Notes: generated by a model not told the origin, from the sequence alone. 64,000 nucleotides of DNA from Burkholderia sp. USMB20 (GCF_000949135.2 NZ_JTAN02000019.1:558001-622000); one strand, 5' to 3'. Counted from the stretch's first letter, positions 1-8,228 are shown. A program made the numbers and translations.

Positions 1-215
1 CCATCGTGCGGCCCGTCCTTACAGATTCATTTCGAATGACAGACGAATCCTCTGGAAAAACCCGTTAAGGGTGCATAACATTACTTAACGATTCCGACCC
101 GTCTATCGCGTTACATTGCGTGGGCGGCGCGGCGAGTCGCATGCCGCCTTCATGCAGGTTGCGGCGAAACAGCCGACGTCCGGTCATTTCGACTCAACAC
201 AAGGAGAGGATCACC

Positions 216-470
216 ATGACTCATGGCTTGATTATGTGGCTCATCATCGGCGCGATCGCCGGCTGGCTGGCGGGCGTGCTCGTCAAGGGCGGCGGGTTCG
301 GCCTGATCGTCGACATCATCGTCGGTATCGTCGGCGCGGTGATCGGCGGCTGGCTGGCCGGGCTGCTCGGCATCACCCTCGGCAGCGGCTTCATCGGCTC
401 GGTGATCGTCGCGGTCATCGGCGCCGTGATCCTGCTGTTCGTGATCCGGCTGTTCAGGCGCGCGGCCTGA
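216..470 (+). CDS. GlsB/YeaQ/YmgE-family stress response membrane protein
   Basis: This encodes an 84-residue, very hydrophobic, glycine-rich protein with three predicted membrane segments (about residues 5-22, 28-50 and 55-78) and a short basic tail (RLFRRAA). That length and glycine-zipper pattern are typical of the GlsB/YeaQ/YmgE (transglycosylase-associated) family of small inner-membrane proteins linked to envelope and general stress. The ATG at 216 is chosen because AAGGAGAGG lies just upstream; an in-frame start at 120 would add 32 residues without a comparable ribosome site. The biochemical role of the family is not known. It is a single-gene unit followed by a terminator-like hairpin. 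Confidence 0.9.
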   Translation: MTHGLIMWLIIGAIAGWLAGVLVKGGGFGLIVDIIVGIVGAVIGGWLAGLLGITLGSGFIGSVIVAVIGAVILLFVIRLFRRAA

Positions 471-480
471 CGATCTTCTC

Positions 481-503
481 GCGCGCCTTCGGGCGCGCTT
501 TCG
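481..503 (+). terminator. terminator-like hairpin after the GlsB-family gene
   Basis: A 7-bp stem (GCGCGCC/GGCGCGC) with loop TTCG is followed by a short T run. It lies between the plus-strand stress gene and the convergent thioredoxin-like gene. Confidence 0.6.
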
Positions 504-553
504 TTCGTTGCATCGAAGCGGCGCGCGGGGCATCCCCCGCGCCGCCGTCCGTT

Positions 554-1036
554 TCAGCGGCGCTTGCCGCGCTGCAACCAGCCGTCGAGCACGTCGGTCG
601 TCAGCAAGCCGCTGCGCGCATCGCGTGCGCCGTCGCGGCCAACCCACACGGTACGCGGCATTTCTCCCCGCCATCCCGCATCGAGCGCCGCCCGCAGACG
701 CTCGGGCATCGGCTCGGCGTTCGCATACTGCGCGACCTGCGGCGGCAGGTTCATTTGCGCGAGCGCCTGTGCGATTGCCGCACCGTTGTCGTCGTACGCG
801 TCCATCGAGACCATCGCGAGTTGCACGTCCGGATGGCGGCGCTGCCACGCGACCAGATGCGCGGCGTTCTCGCGGCAGTAGCCACAATCGAGCGACCAGA
901 TCTCGACTGCGAGCGGCCGTTCGTGCGCCGTCGCGTAGACCTTCGCGACCTCGGCCGCGCGCAGCGGCTGCAGTTCGCCGGCCCATCCCGGCAGGCTTGC
1001 GAACACGGCGCCCATCAACACGATCAGCCGTTTCAT
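554..1036 (-). CDS. Thioredoxin-like periplasmic protein (CGYC motif)
   Basis: The 160-residue product has an N-terminal signal peptide (MKRLIVLMGAVFASLPGWAGE) and a thioredoxin-fold segment, AVEIWSLDCGYCRENAAHL, in which the Cys-Gly-Tyr-Cys pair takes the place of the redox-active CxxC. It is probably a periplasmic TlpA/thioredoxin-like reductase or metal-handling redoxin; the substrate is unknown. Its ATG overlaps the stop codon of the upstream BNR-repeat gene (ATGA), so the two are translationally coupled. It is the last gene of the DUF2946-TonB receptor operon, which suggests a role in processing whatever that operon imports, possibly copper. The function is inferred from fold and context only. 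Confidence 0.8.
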   Translation of the reverse strand: MKRLIVLMGAVFASLPGWAGELQPLRAAEVAKVYATAHERPLAVEIWSLDCGYCRENAAHLVAWQRRHPDVQLAMVSMDAYDDNGAAIAQALAQMNLPPQVAQYANAEPMPERLRAALDAGWRGEMPRTVWVGRDGARDARSGLLTTDVLDGWLQRGKRR

Positions 1037-2292
1037 AGCGCCCCCTCCACGGCAATCAGCCGGTAGCCGTCGTTACGCGTACGCCACGACAGGTAGATGC
1101 GGCCCGCGTCGTCGAGCAGTTGCGGGTTGTCGCTCGCGCCCGACGTCGACGCGATCACGCGCGGCGCCGACCAGTGCTCGCCGCGATCGTCCGAGCGGCG
1201 CAGCTTGATCTGCATCGTGTCGCCGTCGAACGCCTTCCATGCGAGCCAGACGACCTCGCCGCGCACGACGAGCGCCGCATGCGATGCCTGCTCGGCCGGC
1301 ACCGCCGGATTCGCGCCGAACGCCCACGGCGTGCCGCTCGGCCGGCCATCGGCGCCGATGCGCGAATAGAACACGTCGGCGCGGCCGTCGACGACGCCGA
1401 ACCACGCAAGATGGCGCGTGCCGTCCGGCGTGATCGCGAGCGCCGGCCCGTGCTCGGGGCAAGCCTCGACATGCCAGTTCGAGAACGTCGCACGCACCGG
1501 CACGACGGACTCCGATGCCGAAACAGGCAACACCGCGAGCGCATGGTCGCGGATCTGCCCCGGGAACACGTTGCGCCACACGGCTTCGATGTGCCCGGCC
1601 GGATCGATCGCCATCGCGATGCGGCAGCATTCGCAGGTGTGATCCGTCACCTTGCGCTCGGGCTCGAACGACGCGCCGCCGTCGCGCGACACCGCGTAGT
1701 AGACGGCCGCCCCTTCGTACGCCTGCCCCGCCGCCTTCGCCGCGACGAGATCGCGCTTGTCGATCCACGCGATCGCGATGTTGCCGGCCGGATCGACCGC
1801 CATCATGTCGAAGCGGTGCGTGATCGCCTGCCGGTCGCGATGCACGGTGACCGGCACGCTCCAGGTCGCGCCGCCGTCGAGCGAACGCGCGAAGCGCACC
1901 ATGCCGGTGTACGGCGCATCCAGCGGCATCGACCACGATACGTACACCGCGCGACCGTCCGGGCTCGTCGCAATCTTCGGGCGATTCTCCGCGCTCGTGT
2001 AGATCGGCTCGGGCATCGCGTTGACGGTCACGGGCGCGGACAGCGTGCGGCCCGCATCGTCCGAGTGCGCGACGACGACGTGCGCGCCTTCGACCCATGC
2101 GACCCACAGCCGGTGCCGCGCGTCGAACGCGGCGCCGGTCGCGAGCGGCTGCTTCTGTTGCGCCGGCGCGGCCTGCATGCTCATGTGCGCCGCATGCGGA
2201 TCGGCGGCTTTCGGCGCGTCGTGCGCGCCGGCAGGCGACAGCGCCGCGAGCCACAGCGCGCAGCCTGCCGCGAGCGATTTCACAGCGACCAT
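1033..2292 (-). CDS. BNR-repeat (sialidase-fold) secreted protein
   Basis: The 419-residue product starts with a signal peptide (MVAVKSLAAGCALWLAALSPAGAHD) and a His/Met-rich segment (DPHAAHMSMQ). The rest is a run of BNR/Asp-box-like motifs such as SDDAGRTLSAP, SLDGGATWSVP, SRDGGASFEPE and SDDRGEHWSAP, which indicates a six-bladed beta-propeller like sialidases. I see no firm catalytic sialidase signature, so enzymatic activity should not be assumed. A CECC cluster (about residue 220) and the His/Met-rich N-terminus could bind metal. The ATG at 2292 overlaps the end of the TonB receptor gene by 13 bases, and the stop overlaps the thioredoxin gene by 4, so the three are co-translated. Confidence 0.8.
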   Translation of the reverse strand: MVAVKSLAAGCALWLAALSPAGAHDAPKAADPHAAHMSMQAAPAQQKQPLATGAAFDARHRLWVAWVEGAHVVVAHSDDAGRTLSAPVTVNAMPEPIYTSAENRPKIATSPDGRAVYVSWSMPLDAPYTGMVRFARSLDGGATWSVPVTVHRDRQAITHRFDMMAVDPAGNIAIAWIDKRDLVAAKAAGQAYEGAAVYYAVSRDGGASFEPERKVTDHTCECCRIAMAIDPAGHIEAVWRNVFPGQIRDHALAVLPVSASESVVPVRATFSNWHVEACPEHGPALAITPDGTRHLAWFGVVDGRADVFYSRIGADGRPSGTPWAFGANPAVPAEQASHAALVVRGEVVWLAWKAFDGDTMQIKLRRSDDRGEHWSAPRVIASTSGASDNPQLLDDAGRIYLSWRTRNDGYRLIAVEGAL

Positions 2293-4628
2293 TTCAGTTC
2301 TCCAAAGAAAGTGCGGCCCGGATACGGATGGAACACGTAGTAGCGGCGGTCCGTCAGGTTGTCGATGCCGACCGACGCAGTCCAGTGACGATCGAACCGG
2401 TAACGCGCCTTCAGGTCGACGACCGTGAAGATGCTCGTGCCGCCGTACACGTCCGGATTCACGTCGCTGTTGTCGAGCGTGTTGAACTGGCGGCCCGAGT
2501 AGCGGACGCCGACGCTCGCGAGCCAGTGCTCGTCGAAGCGGTACGACGCGAGCAGGTTCGCGCGCATGCGCGGGATGCGCGGAAAGCGCGAGCCGACGTA
2601 CGCGGGATTCGCGGTGTCGGCCAGGATCTGCGCGTTGCTCGCCGACACGTTCGCGTCGATGTCGAGCCCGCGCAGCCCGACGTTCTGGCCGCTGAATGCG
2701 AGTTCGACGCCGCGCACGCGCACGCGATCGACGTTCGAGATGTTGGTGACGGTCGACGCGCCCGACACCGTCGTCTGGCTGTAGATCGAATCGCGCAGGT
2801 CGCTCTGGAACACGCTCGCGCGCAAGACGCCGACGCCCACGTCGCGCTCGGCCGTGAAGTCCCAGTCGATCGCCTTTTCCGGCCGCAGGTTCGGGTTGTT
2901 GTTGACGATCGCGTTGTTCGAGATCGTGCCCTGGAACAGCTCGCCGACCGTCGGGAAGCGGGTGCCGGTCGCGAACGACAGCCGGAAACGCCAGACGTCC
3001 GTCGCGTCCCATTGCAGCGCGACTTTCGGCGACAGCGCATTCGCGCCGCGGTCCGCGTAGCCGAGCGTGCCGTTCGCGTTGCCGAGCGCGCCGCCGTACG
3101 CATCCCAGCGCTCGTAGCGCAGGCCGAGGGTCGCGAGCCAGCCGGGCGCGAAACGCCACGCGTCCTGCGCGAACAGCGCCTGCGTGCGCGTGTCGCCCCG
3201 GTAGACGCTCGCGAGCGACGTGGTCGGCCCGGCCAGCCAGTCGGCCGTGTTGTACGTGACGTTGCGCAGGAAATAGTTGTCGTAGTGATAGCCGAACGTG
3301 AGCGTGTGTCCCTTCACCTCCGGCGCCTCGGCCTTCAGGTCGAGCGTGCGCCAGCCCGTGCCGTCGCCCTGGAACAGCGTGCCCGCCCCGCCCTGCACGG
3401 TCGATGCCGCGCGCAGCACGTCGCGCGACACGTCGTAGGCGGAAACCACGCCCGACAGCCGCCAGCCCGAATCGAGCCGGCCGTTCAGCCCGAGCGCGTA
3501 CAGCCAGTTCTCCTGGTCGCCGCGCTGCGGCGCGAACGCGCTCGGCGCGACGGTCACGTTCCGGCCGCCGAGCGACACGTTGCCGCCGTACACGGGATTG
3601 CCGGCCGCGTCGCGCAGGAAGGTTTCGCCGTGCTGCCGGAAATGGTTCTCCCAGTGCCCGAGCGTCAGCGTCGCGTCGACGCGGTCCGTGAACGCATAGC
3701 CCATCCGGACCGTCTCGTTGAGCTGCTCGGTCCGCTCGATGTTCTGCGCACCGACGATCGTGCGCGGCTTGCCGTTGGGGCCGATGTCGGTGGCCGCGCC
3801 CGTCACGGGCACCGCGGCACCCAGCCGCGGGTTGTAGGCGGCGTTGGGGCTCGCATATTGCATCGGCTGGCCGTCGTTCTCCAGCCGGTCGAGCGACAGC
3901 GAGAACCAGAACTTGCCGACGCGGTTCGCGATCCGAGCGGTCTGGTGATTGCCGCCGAAGCTGTCCGCGAACCCGTAGCCGTCGTGATAGCGCTGCGTGA
4001 AGAACTGCGTCGACAGGGACGCCTCGAGCTTGTCGGGACGCCGCGTCGTCAGCAGCACGGTCGAGCCGATCGCATTGCCGGGATACAGCGCGGAAAAGGG
4101 GCCATACAGCACGTCGACGCGCGCGATATCGTCGGGCGCGATCAGCGACCAGCGCGGCGGATACGCATAGCTCGAGCCGAGCAGGTTCGACAGCAGCAGG
4201 CCGTCGGCGTACACGAGCCCGCGCGCGCTCTGCAGTTCGTTGAAGTCGCGGCCGGCGAACACGCTGTTGCGGTCGCCGATGTAGCGCCTGCGAACCATCA
4301 GGTTGGGCGCGTACTTCAGCGCGTCCTCGGTGGTGACGTTGGTGTGCGCGTCGATCTGCTCGCGCGTGATCGACTCGACGACGGCCGGCGTGTCCGGATC
4401 GACGGGTTGCCGGCTTGCGGTGACGCTGACGGCGCTCAGCGTGTCGCCCGCAGAGGCGAGCGCGGCGACCGGTGCGGCACGGCCGGCCGGGTTGCCGGCG
4501 CCGGCGGGCACCGGCGCGGCGGATGCGCCATCGATCGAGGCCGCCTGCGCGGCCGGCCAGGCAAAAGCGGCCGCGCAGGCAAGCGCGAGCCGGCCGCGCG
4601 AGGGCCGCGCGGCGAAGGTGAACGACAT
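2280..4628 (-). CDS. TonB-dependent outer-membrane receptor
   Basis: This 782-residue protein has a signal peptide, a plug domain (about residues 90-210, with VESITREQIDAHTNVTTEDALK and the TBDR-type segment VDVLYGPFSALYPGNAIGSTV) and a 22-strand-type barrel ending in the aromatic-rich C-terminal segment YVFHPYPGRTFFGELKWSL. It imports a scarce substrate across the outer membrane using TonB energy. The ligand cannot be read from the sequence, but the upstream DUF2946 gene and the downstream BNR and thioredoxin-like genes resemble copper-regulated operons such as the bfrG locus of Bordetella, so a copper complex is a reasonable inference. The ATG at 4628 begins a clean signal sequence; a longer in-frame extension to 4733 looks spurious. 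Confidence 0.88.
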   Translation of the reverse strand: MSFTFAARPSRGRLALACAAAFAWPAAQAASIDGASAAPVPAGAGNPAGRAAPVAALASAGDTLSAVSVTASRQPVDPDTPAVVESITREQIDAHTNVTTEDALKYAPNLMVRRRYIGDRNSVFAGRDFNELQSARGLVYADGLLLSNLLGSSYAYPPRWSLIAPDDIARVDVLYGPFSALYPGNAIGSTVLLTTRRPDKLEASLSTQFFTQRYHDGYGFADSFGGNHQTARIANRVGKFWFSLSLDRLENDGQPMQYASPNAAYNPRLGAAVPVTGAATDIGPNGKPRTIVGAQNIERTEQLNETVRMGYAFTDRVDATLTLGHWENHFRQHGETFLRDAAGNPVYGGNVSLGGRNVTVAPSAFAPQRGDQENWLYALGLNGRLDSGWRLSGVVSAYDVSRDVLRAASTVQGGAGTLFQGDGTGWRTLDLKAEAPEVKGHTLTFGYHYDNYFLRNVTYNTADWLAGPTTSLASVYRGDTRTQALFAQDAWRFAPGWLATLGLRYERWDAYGGALGNANGTLGYADRGANALSPKVALQWDATDVWRFRLSFATGTRFPTVGELFQGTISNNAIVNNNPNLRPEKAIDWDFTAERDVGVGVLRASVFQSDLRDSIYSQTTVSGASTVTNISNVDRVRVRGVELAFSGQNVGLRGLDIDANVSASNAQILADTANPAYVGSRFPRIPRMRANLLASYRFDEHWLASVGVRYSGRQFNTLDNSDVNPDVYGGTSIFTVVDLKARYRFDRHWTASVGIDNLTDRRYYVFHPYPGRTFFGELKWSL

Positions 4629-4755
4629 GGATGAATTCCTGAAAACGTGACCGGACGCCGCCGCACGCAAGCCAACGCGCCGCGCGCAGACGGCACGGCG
4701 CGCGGACCGGGCCGCGGGCGGCACGCGCGCCACCGGGGAGCGCGAACGATATCAA

Positions 4756-5145
4756 TCAGATCGGGACGTTTTCAGGCGGACCGCGCGGCTGCGCGAGACG
4801 GATGCCCGTGCGGGGAACATCGGGAACGGCCGGGGCGGCCGCCCGGTACGCGAACGCGCGCACGAAACCCGGCAACGCGGGCAGGCTCGTGCCGAGCGCG
4901 ACGTTCGCCGCGAAGCCGGGACAGTACACGCAGTGCGGCACGCCGGCATGATCGAACGACGCCGCGCCGCGGTCGTCGCCGGACTGCGCGAGGACGACCT
5001 CGCGAGCGCCTGCCGCACTGCACAATTCGAGCGTGAGCCCGCCGGAACCGCTCGATGCGAGACGCGCGTAGCCGACGACGGGCGACAGTACGTTCAGTAC
5101 CAGCGCCAGCCATACGAGGCCGATCCATCGCGTCGTTCGTTTCAT
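4756..5145 (-). CDS. DUF2946-family protein, candidate copper-responsive leader ORF
   Basis: The 129-residue product has one N-terminal hydrophobic segment (GLVWLALVLNVLSPVVGYA), a HCVYC (CxxC) motif in its middle, a second hydrophobic stretch and a proline-rich end (PRGPPENVPI). This matches DUF2946. In Bordetella pertussis a DUF2946 protein (CruR, recalled from the literature) acts as a copper-sensing upstream reading frame that controls the TonB receptor gene behind it. Here the order is the same: DUF2946, a 127-base gap, then the receptor. An extended -10 promoter lies about 20 bases before the ATG, so the leader is very short. Whether it regulates in cis or also works as a protein is not visible. 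Confidence 0.8.
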   Translation of the reverse strand: MKRTTRWIGLVWLALVLNVLSPVVGYARLASSGSGGLTLELCSAAGAREVVLAQSGDDRGAASFDHAGVPHCVYCPGFAANVALGTSLPALPGFVRAFAYRAAAPAVPDVPRTGIRLAQPRGPPENVPI

Positions 5146-5170
5146 CGCGGTCCAGGAAAAAGTGCGCGCA

Positions 5171-5179
5171 AGTATAGCA
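5171..5179 (-). promoter_or_regulatory. Extended -10 promoter of the DUF2946-TonB receptor operon
   Basis: On the minus strand the sequence reads TTGCTATACT, an extended -10 element (TGnTATACT). Transcription would start near 5164, roughly 20 bases before the DUF2946 ATG at 5145. No good -35 box is seen, which is usual for extended -10 promoters. Confidence 0.55.
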
Positions 5180-5306
5180 AGCGGCCCGATTGTTGCCGAT
5201 TGTGCAGGGCGTGATAGTCGGCATTGCTCGGCGCGCAGCAGCGCATGTGCCGTTAATACAACAGAGACAAAATCTAACGATTCGCCACTGGCATAAATCC
5301 AAGCGC

Positions 5307-5325
5307 GAGGTTGATAATCATTGAA
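5307..5325 (+). promoter_or_regulatory. Possible Fur-like site before the 48-residue ORF
   Basis: GATAATCATT at 5313-5322 matches ten bases in a row of the Fur consensus, and about 13 of 19 positions match overall. It also contains the palindrome TGATAATCA. It lies about 20 bases before the small ORF at 5344 and upstream of the divergent DUF2946 promoter. The match is partial and could be chance. Confidence 0.3.
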
Positions 5326-5343
5326 CCCGCTGGAGAAACGAAC

Positions 5344-5490
5344 ATGGACGAAAGACCAACCCGCATGCCCCCGCCCGAGCAAGTGATGAGCCCGGATCCG
5401 GAACCCGTCGGCGTGGAATTCCTCGCCGAATTGCCCGAGCACGTCCGGGCATTCTTCGACGAGCAGCACAAGCTGTACTCGCCGAAGTGA
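5344..5490 (+). CDS. Small hypothetical acidic protein (48 aa)
   Basis: A short reading frame encodes a 48-residue protein, MDERPTRMPPPEQVMSPDPE..., rich in Pro and Glu, with an amphipathic C-terminal part (FLAELPEHVRAFFDEQHKLY). A purine-rich GGAGAAACG stretch lies just before the ATG. The codon choice (CTC, CTG, GCC, CCG) agrees with neighbouring genes, which argues for a real gene. There is no membrane segment or signal peptide, and I do not recognise a family. A possible Fur-like site just upstream would link it to iron or metal supply, but that is speculative. Confidence 0.55.
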   Translation: MDERPTRMPPPEQVMSPDPEPVGVEFLAELPEHVRAFFDEQHKLYSPK

Positions 5491-5717
5491 ACCTACGTTC
5501 CGTCCTGTAACCGCCACGTGTCGATCGATATCGTGCGGTTCATCGCTGCGTTTTCGGCGCAGATCGCTTCGCACCCCGGCTGCAACGGCCTGACGGTGCC
5601 GGATCAGCGCGTCCGCTGATTCTTCTGTCGCGTCGTTCCGCCGCGCGACTGTCTTCGTCTATCCTTCTGGTTTTCCACCTCCGGCCTGTCCGGCTCTCCC
5701 CTCTCCCGATCGTTCCG

Positions 5718-6311
5718 ATGAAACAAGCCATTCGTGCCAGCGTCGCTGTCGCCGCGCTCGGCGTCGCCCTTTTTTCGTCACCGCACGTCGCGCGCGCGGA
5801 CGGCGACGACACGGCGCTCACCAATCTCGTCGCGCTCGCATCGCAGCGGCTCGCGCTTGCCGAACCCGTCGCACGATGGAAATGGGCGAACCACCAGGCG
5901 ATCGAGGATCGGCCGCGCGAAGCGGCACTGCTCGCATCGGTGGAGAAGCGCGCCGCACAGTCCGGCGTGGATCCGGCGTTCGCGCGCACGTTTTTCGAGG
6001 ATCAGATCGCGGCCAGCAAGGACGTGCAGAACGCGCTCTTTGCAAAGTGGCGCGCGACGCAGCCGCCGGAAGGCACGCCGCCCGACCTCGCAACCAGCAC
6101 GCGGCCGGCACTCGACCAGCTCACGCAAAAGATGCTGACGGGCCTCGCGCAAGTCGCACCGCTGCGCGACGCACCCGACTGCCAGGCGCGGCTCGCACGC
6201 AGCATCGCGAACTGGAAGACGCTCACCCGCTACGACTCCACCCAGACGCAGGCGCTCGGCACCGCGTTGTCGCACGTTTGCGCCGCAGGCGGCGCCAGCG
6301 CGATCGGCTGA
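5718..6311 (+). CDS. aroQ: Secreted chorismate mutase (AroQ gamma class)
   Basis: The 197-residue product starts with a signal peptide (MKQAIRASVAVAALGVALFSSPHVARA) followed by an all-helical chorismate mutase domain. Typical features are LVALASQRLALAEPVARWKWANHQAIEDRPREAAL (the Arg and Lys residues of the active site) and FFEDQIAASKDVQ. Two C-terminal cysteines (DCQARL and SHVCAAG) fit the disulfide of periplasmic AroQ-gamma enzymes. It converts chorismate to prephenate, here in the periplasm, where the purpose is unclear; in pathogens the secreted form has been linked to host interaction. It stands alone on the plus strand and converges on the exonuclease gene. Confidence 0.92.
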   Translation: MKQAIRASVAVAALGVALFSSPHVARADGDDTALTNLVALASQRLALAEPVARWKWANHQAIEDRPREAALLASVEKRAAQSGVDPAFARTFFEDQIAASKDVQNALFAKWRATQPPEGTPPDLATSTRPALDQLTQKMLTGLAQVAPLRDAPDCQARLARSIANWKTLTRYDSTQTQALGTALSHVCAAGGASAIG

Positions 6312-6342
6312 CGGCGGCGTCGCGCGCCGCGGCCCGCGCTGC

Positions 6343-7470
6343 TCAGTCGGCAGGCGTAAGTGCCGCGAGCGGAATGAGTTGCAGGCCGCGCGCGAGATGC
6401 GTCTGCAGAAGACGATGGGTATGGGGTTCGAACGCGCCGTCCGTGCCGTCGGCCACGAGCCGCACGGCCGCGTCGAGCGATTCGGCCGTACCGAGGTAGC
6501 GCCAGCCGTCGATCACATGAAACAGGCGGCGCTCGCCGCTCGCTTCGAAAGCGACCGCACCGTCGAACGGCCAGGGCGCATTGCCCGCACGGGCGTGATC
6601 GGCTGCGGGACGCCGGTTGTATGACGGACGCAGGCGGGCGATCCACTGCGCTTCGGCGAGCATCGCGCCCAGTTCGTTGCCGGTCTCCCGCCACTCGACC
6701 CGCCGTACCTGCTGCGCAATCCGCATTTCCTTCGACGAGCGCCGCTCGCCGGTCAGCAGCGCGCGCAAGCGCTGCCGCACGCGCACGCTGCGGCCGACAT
6801 ACAGCGCTTGGTCGTCCTCCCCGAACAGCGCGTACGCGCCGCATCCGGCCGGCGCGGTATCGAGCCACGCTTCGGTCATGCCGCCCGCGAGACGGAAGTG
6901 GCGCGTCGTACGCGCAATCTGGTCGCGCAGACGCTCGAGCGGCACGATCTCGTGCAATTGCCGCCAGAACTGCCAAAGCAGATCGGCATCTGCGAGTGCC
7001 CGGTGGCGGGCGGATGGAACGAGGCCATGCCGCTCGATCAGCGCATCGAGTCCGTGCCGCGCCTCGCGCGGAAACAGCGCGCGCGACAGGCGCACCGTGC
7101 ACAGCACGTCCGGATTGAACGCGATGCCGGCGCGCTCGAATTCGGCGCGCAGGAAGCCACGGTCGAAGCTCGCGTTGTGCGCGACGAACAGCTTGCCGTC
7201 GAGCCGCTCGAACAGCGCGGGCGCGAACGACGCAAACGACGGCGCGTCGCGCACCATCTCGTCGGAAATGCCCGTCAGCTGCTGGATGAACGGCGGAATC
7301 GACTGTCCCGGATTGACCAGCGTCGTCCATGTCGATACGCCGAGCGGACCGAGTTCGACCACGCCGATTTCAGTGATGCGGTGCTCGGCGGACGAGCCGC
7401 CGGTGGTTTCGAGGTCGACGAAGACGAGCGGCTGGTCGCAGGCGGGATCGGACGGACGGGAATCGGACAT
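6343..7470 (-). CDS. DEDDh exonuclease (DnaQ-like) fused to GIY-YIG nuclease domain
   Basis: This 375-residue protein has two nuclease modules. Residues about 12-180 are a DnaQ-type 3'-5' exonuclease with VFVDLETTGG (ExoI), AHNASFDRGFL (ExoII) and HRALADADLLW (ExoIII, DEDDh type). Residues about 205-290 are a GIY-YIG domain (GAYALFGEDDQALYVGRSVRVRQRL, with a conserved Glu in NELGAMLAEAQWI) like that of UvrC and Cho. Such fusions are annotated as DNA polymerase III epsilon subunit-like or excinuclease Cho-like proteins and probably act in DNA repair. No UvrA/B gene is nearby. The ATG at 7470 gives a complete exonuclease domain. Confidence 0.9.
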   Translation of the reverse strand: MSDSRPSDPACDQPLVFVDLETTGGSSAEHRITEIGVVELGPLGVSTWTTLVNPGQSIPPFIQQLTGISDEMVRDAPSFASFAPALFERLDGKLFVAHNASFDRGFLRAEFERAGIAFNPDVLCTVRLSRALFPREARHGLDALIERHGLVPSARHRALADADLLWQFWRQLHEIVPLERLRDQIARTTRHFRLAGGMTEAWLDTAPAGCGAYALFGEDDQALYVGRSVRVRQRLRALLTGERRSSKEMRIAQQVRRVEWRETGNELGAMLAEAQWIARLRPSYNRRPAADHARAGNAPWPFDGAVAFEASGERRLFHVIDGWRYLGTAESLDAAVRLVADGTDGAFEPHTHRLLQTHLARGLQLIPLAALTPAD

Positions 7471-7580
7471 GAAAAGACGGGGGAAACGATGCTTTCGTGA
7501 GTATGCACCGGCAGGCGTGTTCGCGACCAGTCCGAACCCGAATCGATTCGCCGGCCGCCGGTTTTCGTGCCCCGGAAAGC

Positions 7581-7605
7581 AAAAAGCCCCCGCGATGCGG
7601 GGGCC
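7581..7605 (-). terminator. Rho-independent terminator of the cold-shock gene
   Basis: On the minus strand GGCCCCCGC-AT-CGCGGGGGC is followed by TTTTT. It lies about 27 bases after the cold-shock stop codon. Confidence 0.9.
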
Positions 7606-7631
7606 GGACGTGATCGGCGAAGCGTGGCGCG

Positions 7632-7835
7632 TCAGACCGCCTGGATATTCGCTGCCTGCTTGCCTTTCGGCCCGACTTTCACGTCAAAGGAAACGCGCTG
7701 GTTTTCCTTCAGCGTTTTGAAGCCGTCCATCCGGATTTCGGAAAAGTGCGCAAACAAATCTTCGCCGCCATTGTCGGACGTAATAAAGCCGAAACCTTTA
7801 GCATCGTTAAACCATTTTACGATACCGGTATCCAT
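7632..7835 (-). CDS. cspA: Cold-shock protein (CspA family)
   Basis: The 67-residue product is a single cold-shock OB-fold domain with the RNA-binding motifs KGFGFI (RNP1) and DLFAHFS (RNP2) and the family's usual length. It is an RNA chaperone that melts secondary structure in mRNA. The ATG at 7835 gives [17 protein letters not shown]; five residues in frame upstream are not needed. The gene has its own strong promoter about 120 bases upstream, a leader of roughly 110 bases and its own terminator. A long leader is typical of cold-regulated csp mRNAs, but I cannot tell which member of the csp family this is or whether it is cold-induced. Confidence 0.96.
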   Translation of the reverse strand: MDTGIVKWFNDAKGFGFITSDNGGEDLFAHFSEIRMDGFKTLKENQRVSFDVKVGPKGKQAANIQAV

Positions 7836-7951
7836 ACCTTCGTTCCCCACTCGTTTAGATCAAAAAAGCTACTGTTATAGCCGCTTCCCGAAATCCCGCA
7901 ACGGCGCGCCGACACTCCCCCCAGCGCTCCGCCCGGGGACGGAGTGCTGAC

Positions 7952-7981
7952 TTTATAAATTGGACAATCCGGGTGCGTCAA
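7952..7981 (-). promoter_or_regulatory. Sigma-70 promoter of the cold-shock gene
   Basis: On the minus strand TTGACG (7976-7981) and TATAAA (7952-7957) are separated by 18 bases. Transcription would start near 7945, giving an mRNA leader of about 110 bases before the cspA start. Confidence 0.8.
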
Positions 7982-8228
7982 GGGAATTTTTAGGGCTTTC
8001 TTTATCAAAAAAACGCTAATGCCACTGGAATCGGTACACGATCGCCTTTTATTAATTGATTCGCATCAAGAACCTGTCAATATTACCGGGATCGGATCGC
8101 CAATAATCGAAATCGTGAAAAACATACCGGGGACGAATCGCTTCGGTAAATTCCTCGGGTTTTTTCCGGGTTGCGGAAAACGGGGGACGTTGCGATGCTG
8201 GTGCAAAGGCAATGGGAAGGAGAAGGCC

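Noticed and set aside
2097-4634. Long open frame on the plus strand opposite the TonB receptor
   Set aside because: It is Arg/Val/His-rich low-complexity, has no family and mirrors the codon pattern of the real minus-strand gene; long antisense frames are expected at this G+C.
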